From NCBI GenBank assembly GCA_015489145.1, contig WGAH01000685.1, forward strand, positions 1 to 12,590: 12,590 nt of DNA. Direction: 5' to 3'. The DNA comes from Deltaproteobacteria bacterium (GTDB lineage: Bacteria > Myxococcota_A > UBA796 > UBA2385). The notes below the pieces were generated by a model. The model was not told the DNA's origin, made no database searches, and saw only the letters and a list, made by a program, of their open reading frames with translations. The stretch's first letter is position 1. The number at the start of each line of letters is the position of its first letter. Made by a program: the position numbers and the translations under genes. Below are positions 1 to 6,412 of the stretch, piece by piece.

Positions 1-2
1 AC

Positions 3-863
3 CTCGCCCCCACCACCCCCCACTGGGAGGTGCGCTGGTCCACCTCCAGCGACGGCCACACCTGGGGCGAGGCGCGGTGGCTCGCCCACAACTGGTCCAG
101 CCTCGACCTGCTGGTCTGGGAGGGCCGGGTGCTCATCCTCGGGGGCTCGACCCTCTCCGACCCGGACTCCGGCGTCGAGGCGCCCTTCGGCACCCTGTTC
201 GCCCTGCACACCCTCGACCTGGAAACCTGGGGCAGCAGCGCCTGGCCGGTCGAGGACCTCGACGAGGCCATGCTCACCGACCCGGCCCTGGTGGAGGGGC
301 CCGACGGGCGGGTGCGCGCGGTCTACTACGCCACCCCGGAGGAGTACGGCGACCTGCCGCCCGACGAGATCCCCGGGGATCACGACATCCGCGTGGCGGT
401 GCGCGAGGGCGGGGCCTTCGTCGAGCAACCCGACGTGATCTACGCGCGGGAGGGGCTGATCGACCCCTCGGTCTGCGTTCGCGACGGCGCGATCCACTTC
501 TTCGCCACCCGCGAGCGCACGGTGGACCACGCCGCCGGCACCGACTGGTCGCTGGACGAGGACCCGGACTGGTCCTGGACGAACGCCCAGGTGCCGTTCT
601 GCTTCCAGCGCGACGGGGCCCTGCAGGTGGTGGCCCAGGCCGGCGGCGGCTTCGGGGAACCCCAGGTGCGGAGCCTCGACGCGGGCGAAGGCGACACCGG
701 GATTCACGGCAACTGGAACGAGCCGACGGGCTTCTTCGAGGGGGGCGCCGACCCCTTCGACGGGGGCTGCACCTCGCCGGTGGTGGGCGAGTTCCTCGGG
801 CAGTGGGTGATGTTCTGCGCCGTGTGGGTCGATGGAGCCGCCCCGGAGGGGATCAGCCCTTGA
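3..863 (+). CDS. Beta-propeller protein, sialidase/GH43-like, 5' truncated by window edge
   Basis: The frame is open to the left edge, so the true start lies outside the window; a GTG at position 30 is only an internal candidate. Numbering from that GTG, 277 residues are visible. Residues 6-12 (SSDGHTW, preceded by another S/T) form an Asp-box (BNR) motif of the kind found at beta-hairpin turns of sialidase-type propellers. Three spaced blade-like motifs follow: DPALVEGPDG near 84-93, DPSVCVRDG near 145-153, and SPVV...GQWVMF near 249-262. The DP...DG...(F/Y) spacing recalls the five-bladed propellers of GH43/GH32 glycosidases. The protein is rich in Trp, Asp and Gly, which fits an extracellular or surface protein, but the signal peptide would be outside the window. 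Enzymatic activity cannot be claimed. The last 11 bp, including the TGA, overlap the 3' end of the convergent rtcB. The propeller fold is likely; substrate and function are unknown. Confidence 0.72.
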   Translation, partial: LAPTTPHWEVRWSTSSDGHTWGEARWLAHNWSSLDLLVWEGRVLILGGSTLSDPDSGVEAPFGTLFALHTLDLETWGSSAWPVEDLDEAMLTDPALVEGPDGRVRAVYYATPEEYGDLPPDEIPGDHDIRVAVREGGAFVEQPDVIYAREGLIDPSVCVRDGAIHFFATRERTVDHAAGTDWSLDEDPDWSWTNAQVPFCFQRDGALQVVAQAGGGFGEPQVRSLDAGEGDTGIHGNWNEPTGFFEGGADPFDGGCTSPVVGEFLGQWVMFCAVWVDGAAPEGISP

Positions 864-2283
864 CCACCGCCAGCGGCACCAGGCGGGCGACGAGGCGGGC
901 GAGGCCCGCGCCGGCGACCACGGCGACCACGCGATCCACGTCCTTGTAGGCCTCGGGCGCCTCCTCGACGAGGCCCCGGCGGCTGCCGCCCCGCACCACC
1001 ACGCCGGCCCGGGCGAGCCGGCGCAGCACGCCGTCGGGGCTCAGCTCCTTGCGGGCGGCGGTGCGGCTCCGCACCCGGCCGGCGCCGTGGCAGACGCTGC
1101 CCCAGGTCTCGGCCATGGCCGTCTCGGTGCCGAGCGCGACGTAGGAGGCGGTGCCCATCGAGCCCGGGATCAGCACCGGCTGGCCGAGGTCGCGCAGCTC
1201 GGGGGGCAGCTCGGGGTGGCCGGGGCCGAAGGCCCGGGTGGCGCCCTTGCGGTGGACGCACAGGCGCCGAACCCGCCCGTCGACGCGGTGCGTCTCCATC
1301 TTGGCGAGGTTGTGCGCCACGTCCCAGACCACCCGCGCCCGGGCGCCGAGGACCTCGGCGAGGGCCTCGCGGACCCGGTGGGTGATCACCTGCCGGTTCG
1401 CCCAGGCGAAGTTGGCGGCGGCGGCCATGGCCCCGAGGTAGGCCCGGGCCTCCGGCGAGCCGAGGGGCGCGGCGGCGAGCTGCCGGTCGGGGAGGCGCAG
1501 CCCCAGGCGGCCGGCGGCCCGCCCCAGCTCGCGGACGTGGTCGGTGCACACCTGGTGGCCGAAGCCCCGGCTGCCCGTGTGGAGGAGCACGACCACCTGG
1601 TCGACGGCGAGGCCGAGGCGCCGGGCGGCCTCCTCGTCCAGGACGCGCTCCACGCGCTGCACCTCGATGAAGTGGTTGCCGCCGCCCAGCGTGCCGACCT
1701 GCCCGGCGCCGCGCTCGCGGGCCCGGGCGCTCACGGCGTCGAGGTCGGCCCCGGCCAGCCGCCCCCCGGACTCGACGCGGGCGAGGTCGGCCTCCTCCCC
1801 GAGGCCGCGCCCCACCGCCCAGGCCGCCCCGTCCCGCAGCACGCCGGCGAGGTCCGCGCGCCCGACGCCGGTGCGCCGCTTGCCGTGGCCCACCGGCACC
1901 CGCCGGAGCACGGCCTCGGCCAGGTCCGCCAGGGGCCCGCCGTCGCCGCGAGCCCCCAGGGGCCCGGCCTCGACGTCGGTGGCCAGCAGCCGCACCCCGC
2001 AGTTGATGTCGAAACCCACCCCGCCCGGCGAGACCACGCCGCCGTCCTCGGGGTCGAAGGCGGCCACGCCGCCGATGGGAAAGCCGTAGCCCTGGTGGGC
2101 GTCGGGCATGGCCATCGCCGGGCCGACCAGGCCGGGAAGCGCGGCCACGCGGGCGAGCTGGTCGAGGCAGCGGTCGCGGCGCATCGCCGCGAGCAGCGTG
2201 TCGTCGGCGTAGACCCGCGCCTCCCCGCCGCCGGGCAGCCGCAGGGCGACGCGCCAGGGGTCGATGCGATCGAGCTTCGTCAT
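853..2283 (-). CDS. rtcB: RNA-splicing ligase RtcB (tRNA-splicing / RNA-repair ligase)
   Basis: This 476-residue protein has the usual full RtcB length. RtcB joins RNA 2',3'-cyclic phosphate or 3'-phosphate ends to 5'-OH ends using GTP and Mn2+ through an enzyme-His-GMP intermediate. The family's active-site motifs are all present in order: MPDAHQGYGFPIGG at 59-72; GFDINCG with metal ligands Asp92 and Cys95; GGGNHF with Asn203/His204; HTGSRG with His235; DVAHN with His324; VHRKGATRA at 343-351; IPGSMG at 372-377; and CHGAGR with His399 in the position of the guanylated histidine. A C-terminal Lys475 (AVVKG) matches the conserved guanine-contacting lysine. The ATG at 2283 has a strong GGAGGAG Shine-Dalgarno six bases upstream. 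It lies 45 bp downstream of archease on the same strand, so the two are almost certainly one operon. No RtcA cyclase or RtcR regulator is seen. Its stop lies inside the convergent upstream neighbour, leaving no space for a separate terminator. Confidence 0.98.
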   Translation of the reverse strand: MTKLDRIDPWRVALRLPGGGEARVYADDTLLAAMRRDRCLDQLARVAALPGLVGPAMAMPDAHQGYGFPIGGVAAFDPEDGGVVSPGGVGFDINCGVRLLATDVEAGPLGARGDGGPLADLAEAVLRRVPVGHGKRRTGVGRADLAGVLRDGAAWAVGRGLGEEADLARVESGGRLAGADLDAVSARARERGAGQVGTLGGGNHFIEVQRVERVLDEEAARRLGLAVDQVVVLLHTGSRGFGHQVCTDHVRELGRAAGRLGLRLPDRQLAAAPLGSPEARAYLGAMAAAANFAWANRQVITHRVREALAEVLGARARVVWDVAHNLAKMETHRVDGRVRRLCVHRKGATRAFGPGHPELPPELRDLGQPVLIPGSMGTASYVALGTETAMAETWGSVCHGAGRVRSRTAARKELSPDGVLRRLARAGVVVRGGSRRGLVEEAPEAYKDVDRVVAVVAGAGLARLVARLVPLAVVKG

Positions 2284-2328
2284 GCCGGCTCCTCCGCCAC
2301 GATGTTCGCACGGCGCCCCGCCGGGGGA

Positions 2329-2745
2329 TCAGGTGTCGACGTAGACGGCGATCACGACGCCGCCGGCCTCCTCCCGCACCGACAGGCCGCCCCAGGTCGC
2401 CGCCTTCACCGGCGTCCCCTCGGCGTCGGGCGGAAGGGGCCGCCCGCGCAGGCGCACCGGCCAGCCACCGGGGCCGGGGGCCCCCAGGCCGGCGACCCCG
2501 GTGGCCAACCAGCCGTCCACCTCCAGCCGGTAGACGCACTCGTCGACCAGGCCGACGACCAGCTCCTCGCGGTCGCGGGCGTCGACGAGGACGGGCCGCT
2601 CCTCGGCGCCCTCGACGGGCGCCCCCGCCAGGAGCGCGGCGAGACCGGCGACGAGGCGGTCGAGGGCCGCGCGCAGGTCCGGGCCCCGGGCCTCGATGCC
2701 CACGTCGGCGGTGTGCGCGAGGAATCGCCAGCCGTTCCCAGCCAT
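2329..2745 (-). CDS. Archease, activator of RtcB
   Basis: This 138-residue protein is the usual archease length. Archease speeds RtcB guanylylation and allows multiple turnovers; it is a small cytosolic metal-binding protein. Diagnostic features are the N-terminal HTADVGI at 11-17 with the presumed metal ligand Asp14, a central LVDECVYRLE helix at 66-75 matching the family's conserved acidic helix, VKAATWGGLSV at 113-123, and a C-terminus ending VYVDT in which Asp137 takes the place of the conserved last-but-one Asp ligand. In typical archeases the 113-121 motif reads (I/V)KA(V/A)TYH; here the Tyr-His is Trp-Gly, a visible deviation at a conserved spot. The ATG at 2745 is preceded by GGGAGGG about eight bases upstream. 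It is the first gene of the archease-rtcB operon and diverges from the flavoenzyme gene. Identity is supported independently by motif and by partner gene. Confidence 0.94.
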   Translation of the reverse strand: MAGNGWRFLAHTADVGIEARGPDLRAALDRLVAGLAALLAGAPVEGAEERPVLVDARDREELVVGLVDECVYRLEVDGWLATGVAGLGAPGPGGWPVRLRGRPLPPDAEGTPVKAATWGGLSVREEAGGVVIAVYVDT

Positions 2746-2884
2746 CGCCGCCCTCCCGGGAATCCATACCTCCCGCGCCCGCGCCCGGCGAGGCCTCGGC
2801 GGGCCGCGGGGCCCGGCCGGCGACGCGCGTCACCCCGGCGCCCCTCCGGCATCTCCCGCGCACACCCCTCTCGGAGGAGCCCCC
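2746..2884. promoter_or_regulatory. Divergent intergenic region between archease-rtcB and the flavoenzyme gene
   Basis: These 139 bp separate two divergent start codons and must hold the start signals for both. A short AT-richer island at 2761-2770 (aatccatacc) lies only about 16-25 bases before the archease start and is flanked by a 5-bp inverted repeat (CGGGA at 2757-2761, TCCCG at 2771-2775). It could be a minus-strand promoter core or operator, but the match to a sigma-70 -10 element is weak. On the plus side the clear signal is a GGAGGAG ribosome binding site just before the ATG at 2885. The middle is nearly pure G/C, with a 10-bp palindrome (cgaggcctcg) and no recognisable promoter. The assignment rests on gene orientation rather than on a defined motif. 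Confidence 0.35.
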
Positions 2885-4315
2885 ATGATCGAGCTTTCCA
2901 CGAACGTCCTCATCCTCGGCGCGGGCACCGCGGGCCTCAACGCGCGGCGGGCCGCCGAACGCGCCGGCGCCGAGGCCATCCTCGTCGACCCCGGCCCCTG
3001 GGGCACCACCTGCGCCCGCGTGGGCTGCATGCCGAGCAAGCTCCTCATCGCCGCCGCCGAGGCGGCCTGGCACGCCCGCCACGCGGACGTCTTCGGCGTC
3101 CACTGCGAGGTGCGCGTGGACGGCCCCGCGGTGCTGGCGCGGGTGCGGCGGGAACGGGACCGCTTCACCGGCTTCGTCCTCGACGACTGCGCGCGCCTGG
3201 AGGCGGAGGGCAAGCTGATCCGGGGGCGCGGCGAGGTCGTCGCGCGGGGCGAGGTCCTCGTCCGCGACGAGGCGGGCCGGCCCACCCACCGCGTGCGCCA
3301 CGACCGCGGCCTGGTCGTCGCCACCGGGTCCCGGACCTTCACCCCGCCGCCCTACCGGGAGCTTCCGTCGGAGCGCGTGCTCACCAACGAGACGATCTTC
3401 GAGCAGCCGGACCTTCCCGACAGCGTGCTCGTCGTGGGCACCGGCGTCATCGCCCTCGAGCTCGGCCAGGCCCTCCACCGCCTGGGCAGCCGGGTGACCC
3501 TGGTGGGGCTGGACGGCCTGATGGGGCCGCTCCGGGACCCCCGCGTGCGCGAGGTCGCGCGGGCCGTGTTCGCCGAGGAGCTCGACCTGCACGACGACCA
3601 CCGCCTGGAGCGCGTCGAGGCCCGCGAGGACGGCGTGTTCCTCCGATTCGCCGATCCCGACGGCACCGTCCACGAGGGTACCTGGTCGAGGGTGCTCCTC
3701 GCCGCGGGCCGCCGCCCCCACCTCGCCGGGCTCGGCCTCGAGCGGCTGGGGGTGGCCCTCGACGACCCGTCCCGCCTCGGGCCCGGCGGGGTCCCGGTCC
3801 ACGACCCGGACACGATGCAGGTGGGCGACCTCCCCGTCTTCCTCGCCGGCGACGTGACCGGCCAGCGACCGCTGCTCCACGAGGCCGCGGACGAGGGCCG
3901 CATCGCCGGCACCCACGCCGCCCGCTGGCCCGAGGCGCACCGCGGCCGGCGCCGCACCCCCCTCGGCATCGTGTTCAGCGATCCGCAGATCGCCACCCTC
4001 GGCGTCCCCCACGACGCGCTTCCCGACGGGGCCTGGGCGGCGGGCGAGGTGGACTACCGCCGGCAGGGGCGCAGCCGGGTGATGAACCAGAACCGCGGCA
4101 TCGTCCGCATCTACGGCCACCGCCGCGACGGCCGGCTCCTCGGCGCGGAGATGCTCGGCCCCCGGGTGGAGCACACCGCCCACCTGCTCGCCTGGGCGGT
4201 CCAGCAGGGCCTCACCGTCGACGAGGCCCTCGCGATGCCCTTCTACCACCCGGTGGTCGAGGAGGGCATCCGCACGGCGCTGCGCGACCTCCGCAAGGCG
4301 ATCGGGCGGGGGTAG
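2885..4315 (+). CDS. Class I pyridine nucleotide-disulfide oxidoreductase, dihydrolipoyl dehydrogenase-like
   Basis: This 476-residue flavoenzyme of normal Lpd/glutathione-reductase length uses FAD and a redox-active disulfide to pass electrons between a dithiol and NAD(P). It shows an N-terminal dinucleotide site GAGTAG at 12-17, the disulfide motif TTCARVGCMPSK with Cys43 and Cys48, an NAD(P)-binding VVGTGVIALELG at 183-194, the second FAD motif VFLAGDV at 318-324, and a C-terminal dimerisation domain with HPVVEE at 455-460. There His455 and Glu460 have the spacing of the His-Glu catalytic pair of Lpd (HPTxxE). The open frame extends upstream to 2696, but the ATG at 2885 is chosen because a GGAGGAG site precedes it and the fold begins immediately after. 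No E1/E2 dehydrogenase subunits or lipoyl domain are in the window, so its physiological partner is unclear. Mercuric reductase is unlikely, since the C-terminal Cys-Cys is absent; a transhydrogenase-like or other disulfide reductase remains possible. Confidence 0.9.
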   Translation: MIELSTNVLILGAGTAGLNARRAAERAGAEAILVDPGPWGTTCARVGCMPSKLLIAAAEAAWHARHADVFGVHCEVRVDGPAVLARVRRERDRFTGFVLDDCARLEAEGKLIRGRGEVVARGEVLVRDEAGRPTHRVRHDRGLVVATGSRTFTPPPYRELPSERVLTNETIFEQPDLPDSVLVVGTGVIALELGQALHRLGSRVTLVGLDGLMGPLRDPRVREVARAVFAEELDLHDDHRLERVEAREDGVFLRFADPDGTVHEGTWSRVLLAAGRRPHLAGLGLERLGVALDDPSRLGPGGVPVHDPDTMQVGDLPVFLAGDVTGQRPLLHEAADEGRIAGTHAARWPEAHRGRRRTPLGIVFSDPQIATLGVPHDALPDGAWAAGEVDYRRQGRSRVMNQNRGIVRIYGHRRDGRLLGAEMLGPRVEHTAHLLAWAVQQGLTVDEALAMPFYHPVVEEGIRTALRDLRKAIGRG

Positions 4316-4316
4316 G

Positions 4317-4362
4317 CGACCCGGGTTGATGGAGGTCAGCCCGCGTTCTCGAACCCGGGTCG
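4317..4362. promoter_or_regulatory. Perfect 11-bp inverted repeat between the flavoenzyme gene and gdhA (terminator or operator)
   Basis: Arms cgacccgggtt (4317-4327) and aacccgggtcg (4352-4362) are perfect reverse complements separated by 24 bases. The left arm begins one base after the flavoenzyme's stop codon. The right arm is followed by attttcct, so an RNA hairpin plus a short U run could end transcription of the flavoenzyme gene. Alternatively, each arm contains the 8-bp palindrome acccgggt, and their centres are 34 bp apart, an arrangement also seen for paired operator sites; this would sit 85-130 bp before gdhA. The sequence alone does not decide between these readings. Confidence 0.5.
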
Positions 4363-4446
4363 ATTTTCCTGGAAGGGGAGCGCGCGGCTGAATATCGGGA
4401 ACCACCGTCCCCACCCCCGGCGGGCGGTCTTCCGAAGGAGCGGAAC

Positions 4447-5808
4447 ATGGGTAGCTACGTCGACGAGATCATGGAACTGGTGCAGAGGCGCAGCCCGGGC
4501 GAGCCGGAGTTCCACCAGGCGGTTCAGGAGGTCGTCGAGTCCCTCGAACTCGTGCTCGAGCGGCACCCCGAGTACCGGAAGGCGAAGATCGTCGAGCGCA
4601 TGGTCGAGCCGGAGCGCGTCGTCATGTTCCGCGTCCCCTGGATCGACGACCAGGGCGAGATCCAGGTCAACCGCGGCTTCCGCATCGAGATGAACAGCGC
4701 GATCGGCCCCTACAAGGGCGGCCTGCGCTTCCACCCCTCGGTCTACCTCGGCATCCTCAAGTTCCTCGCCTTCGAGCAGGTCTTCAAGAACTCGCTCACC
4801 ACCCTGCCCATGGGCGGCGGCAAGGGCGGCAGCGACTTCGACCCGAAGGGCAAGAGCGACATGGAGGTCATGCGCTTCTGCCAGTCCTTCATGACCGAGC
4901 TGTTCCGCCACATCGGCCCCAACACCGACGTGCCCGCCGGCGACATCGGCGTGGGCGGCCGCGAGATCGGCTACCTCTTCGGCCAGTACAAGCGCCTCGC
5001 CAACGAGTTCACCGGCGTGCTCACCGGCAAGGGCCTCGGCTGGGGCGGCTCCCTCATCCGTCCCGAGGCCACCGGCTACGGCTCGGTCTACTTCGCCGCC
5101 GAGATGCTCGCGACCCGGGGCGAGACCTTCGAGGGCAAGACCTGCCTGGTCTCCGGCAGCGGCAACGTCGCGCAGTACACCACCGAGAAGCTGCTCCAGC
5201 TCGGCGCCAAGGTGGTCACCCTGTCCGACTCCAGCGGCTACATCTACGACGAGGAGGGCATCGACCGCGAGAAGCTCGACTTCGTGATGGAGCTCAAGAA
5301 CGTGCGCCGCGGCCGCATTCGCGAGTACGCCGAGAAGTACCCCCACGCGATCTACACCCCGGCCGACCCGACGCTCGACCACAACCCGCTGTGGAACCAC
5401 ACCGCCGACGCGGCCTTCCCGAGCGCCACCCAGAACGAGATCAACGGCAAGGACGCGCGCCACCTCCTCGACAACGGCGTGTACCTCGTCTGCGAGGGCG
5501 CCAACATGCCCACCACCCCCGAGGGCGTCGAGCTGTTCATCGACAAGGGCATCCTCTACGCCCCGGGCAAGGCGGCCAACGCCGGCGGCGTGGCGGTCTC
5601 GGGCCTCGAGATGGCGCAGAACTCCATGCGCTTCAACTGGACCCGCGACGAGGTCGACAAGCGCCTCCACACGATCATGAAGACGATCCACGCCGAGTGC
5701 GTCGACGCCGCGAGCCGCTACGGCACCCCCGGCAACTACGTCAACGGCGCCAACATCGCCGGCTTCCTGAAGGTCGCCAACGCGATGATGGACCAGGGCG
5801 TCGTCTGA
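4447..5808 (+). CDS. gdhA: NADP-type glutamate dehydrogenase (hexameric)
   Basis: GdhA catalyses reversible reductive amination of 2-oxoglutarate with ammonium to glutamate in the cytosol. The 453 residues match the roughly 450-residue hexameric GdhA family. Visible landmarks are NSAIGPYKGGLRFHPSV at 83-99 with substrate-binding Lys90, the conserved FKNSLTTLPMGGGKGG segment with Lys114 and the catalytic Lys126, PAGDIGVGGREIGY at 163-176 with catalytic Asp166, and a Rossmann-fold motif SGSGNVAQYT at 236-245. It also has LSDSSG at 259-264, where Ser follows the strand-end Asp as is usual in NADP-dependent members, and GKAANAGGVAVSGLEMAQNS at 374-393. The ATG at 4447 follows a GGAG at about eight bases. 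Codon choice is very uniform (AAC, AAG, ATC, TTC, GAG), consistent with high expression. The 131 bp upstream hold an inverted repeat and an AT-richer patch (gaatat near 4390), so it probably has its own promoter. A strong hairpin follows the stop. Confidence 0.98.
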   Translation: MGSYVDEIMELVQRRSPGEPEFHQAVQEVVESLELVLERHPEYRKAKIVERMVEPERVVMFRVPWIDDQGEIQVNRGFRIEMNSAIGPYKGGLRFHPSVYLGILKFLAFEQVFKNSLTTLPMGGGKGGSDFDPKGKSDMEVMRFCQSFMTELFRHIGPNTDVPAGDIGVGGREIGYLFGQYKRLANEFTGVLTGKGLGWGGSLIRPEATGYGSVYFAAEMLATRGETFEGKTCLVSGSGNVAQYTTEKLLQLGAKVVTLSDSSGYIYDEEGIDREKLDFVMELKNVRRGRIREYAEKYPHAIYTPADPTLDHNPLWNHTADAAFPSATQNEINGKDARHLLDNGVYLVCEGANMPTTPEGVELFIDKGILYAPGKAANAGGVAVSGLEMAQNSMRFNWTRDEVDKRLHTIMKTIHAECVDAASRYGTPGNYVNGANIAGFLKVANAMMDQGVV

Positions 5809-5834
5809 TCCGACGGTCCGCGCGCGGACTTCGG

Positions 5835-5871
5835 CCCCCGCCTCCCCCGAGGCGGGGGTCTTCGCCTCGGG
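5835..5871 (+). terminator. GC-rich hairpin terminator after gdhA, with an overlapping alternative hairpin
   Basis: The first stem pairs cccccgcctc (5835-5844) with gaggcggggg (5849-5858) around a four-base cccc loop: ten perfect, nearly all G-C pairs, followed by tctt. It starts 26 bases after the gdhA stop and is the best intrinsic terminator in the window, although the T run is short. A second perfect stem uses the same bases differently: cccgaggcg (5846-5854) pairs with cgcctcggg (5863-5871) around ggggtctt. The two cannot form together. The site lies between convergent genes and may block read-through in both directions; no T run is visible on the minus-strand side. Confidence 0.75.
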
Positions 5872-5883
5872 ATGGAGGGGCGC

Positions 5884-6372
5884 TCAGCCGTCGCCGACGA
5901 CCATGACGGCCTCGGCGCTCAGGCAGGTCGGCTCGCAGGCCGGGCCGTTGGGCTGCTCGACCTGGTAGTCGGGCTCGAAGGTCTCGGCGTCGACGGGCAG
6001 GCCGTCGCGGCTGAAGCTCAGGGTGACCTCGGTGGCCGAGGTCGTCGCGAGGAGCACCTGGTAGAAGGCCGAGTCGGCGCCGCTGCCCGAGGTGCCGACC
6101 AGCACCTCGTCGGCGTCGCAGCCGCCCTCGTAGCTGTTGCCGAAGGGCACGGCGTAGCTGCACGTCACCGTGCGGGAGCCGGCGTCGTCGGCGATGTCGA
6201 CCACGAGGGTCCAGGTGCCCTGCTCCCACTCCGGGCGGACGAGGCTCACGAGGAAGCCGTCGGTGCACTCGAAGCCGGTGCAGCCCCCGCTCGCCGTGTC
6301 GAGCGGGTCGTCCTCCTTGAGGGTGCCGATGGCGCAGCCGGCGAGCAGCGCGGCGAACAGGGCGGGTTTCAT
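5884..6372 (-). CDS. Small cysteine-paired lipoprotein of unknown function
   Basis: This 162-residue protein has a short signal peptide (MKPALFAALLAGC) whose lipobox LAGC places the lipidated cysteine at residue 13. It should therefore be exported and anchored in a membrane by diacylglycerol. Residues +2 and +3 (Ala-Ile) are not an inner-membrane Asp retention signal, so outer-membrane sorting is plausible in a Gram-negative host. The mature part has six further cysteines (31, 36, 71, 85, 146, 150) that could make three disulfides. It has no recognised catalytic motif and looks like a small beta-rich domain (alternating stretches such as TWTLVVDI and TEVTLSF). The ATG at 6372 is preceded by GAGGAGG about six bases upstream. 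It begins 40 bp after the mutS2 stop on the same strand, so it is probably co-transcribed. Its GC bias matches its neighbours, with no sign of transfer. Short Cys-rich lipoproteins of this style are common in myxobacteria, but I do not recognise this family. Confidence 0.82.
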   Translation of the reverse strand: MKPALFAALLAGCAIGTLKEDDPLDTASGGCTGFECTDGFLVSLVRPEWEQGTWTLVVDIADDAGSRTVTCSYAVPFGNSYEGGCDADEVLVGTSGSGADSAFYQVLLATTSATEVTLSFSRDGLPVDAETFEPDYQVEQPNGPACEPTCLSAEAVMVVGDG

Positions 6373-6412
6373 GGCGCCTCCTCGGCGGCAGCATAGCGCG
6401 CCGGCCGGCGGT

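Noticed and set aside
4363..4400. Sigma-70 promoter for gdhA (tttt near 4364 and gaatat near 4390)
   Set aside because: The hexamers match poorly and the spacing is about 20 bases; I note the AT-richer patch but cannot support a promoter.
704..4414. Very long open frames opposite or offset to real genes (704-4414 minus, 832-4329 plus, 6369-11465 minus, 6170-8812 plus, 9101-11632 plus)
   Set aside because: They run through several well-supported genes on both strands, and their translations are low-complexity Arg/Pro/Gly/Ala-rich. This is the normal effect of extreme GC with few stop codons.
4336..5691. 451-residue open frame antisense to gdhA
   Set aside because: Its composition (repeated Leu/Val/Ala/Asp) mirrors the gdhA third-position bias, and it has no recognisable domain. 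gdhA is unambiguous on the other strand.
5872..6396. 174-residue plus-strand frame opposite the lipoprotein
   Set aside because: The minus-strand frame has a signal peptide, lipobox and ribosome binding site; the plus-strand frame has none of these.
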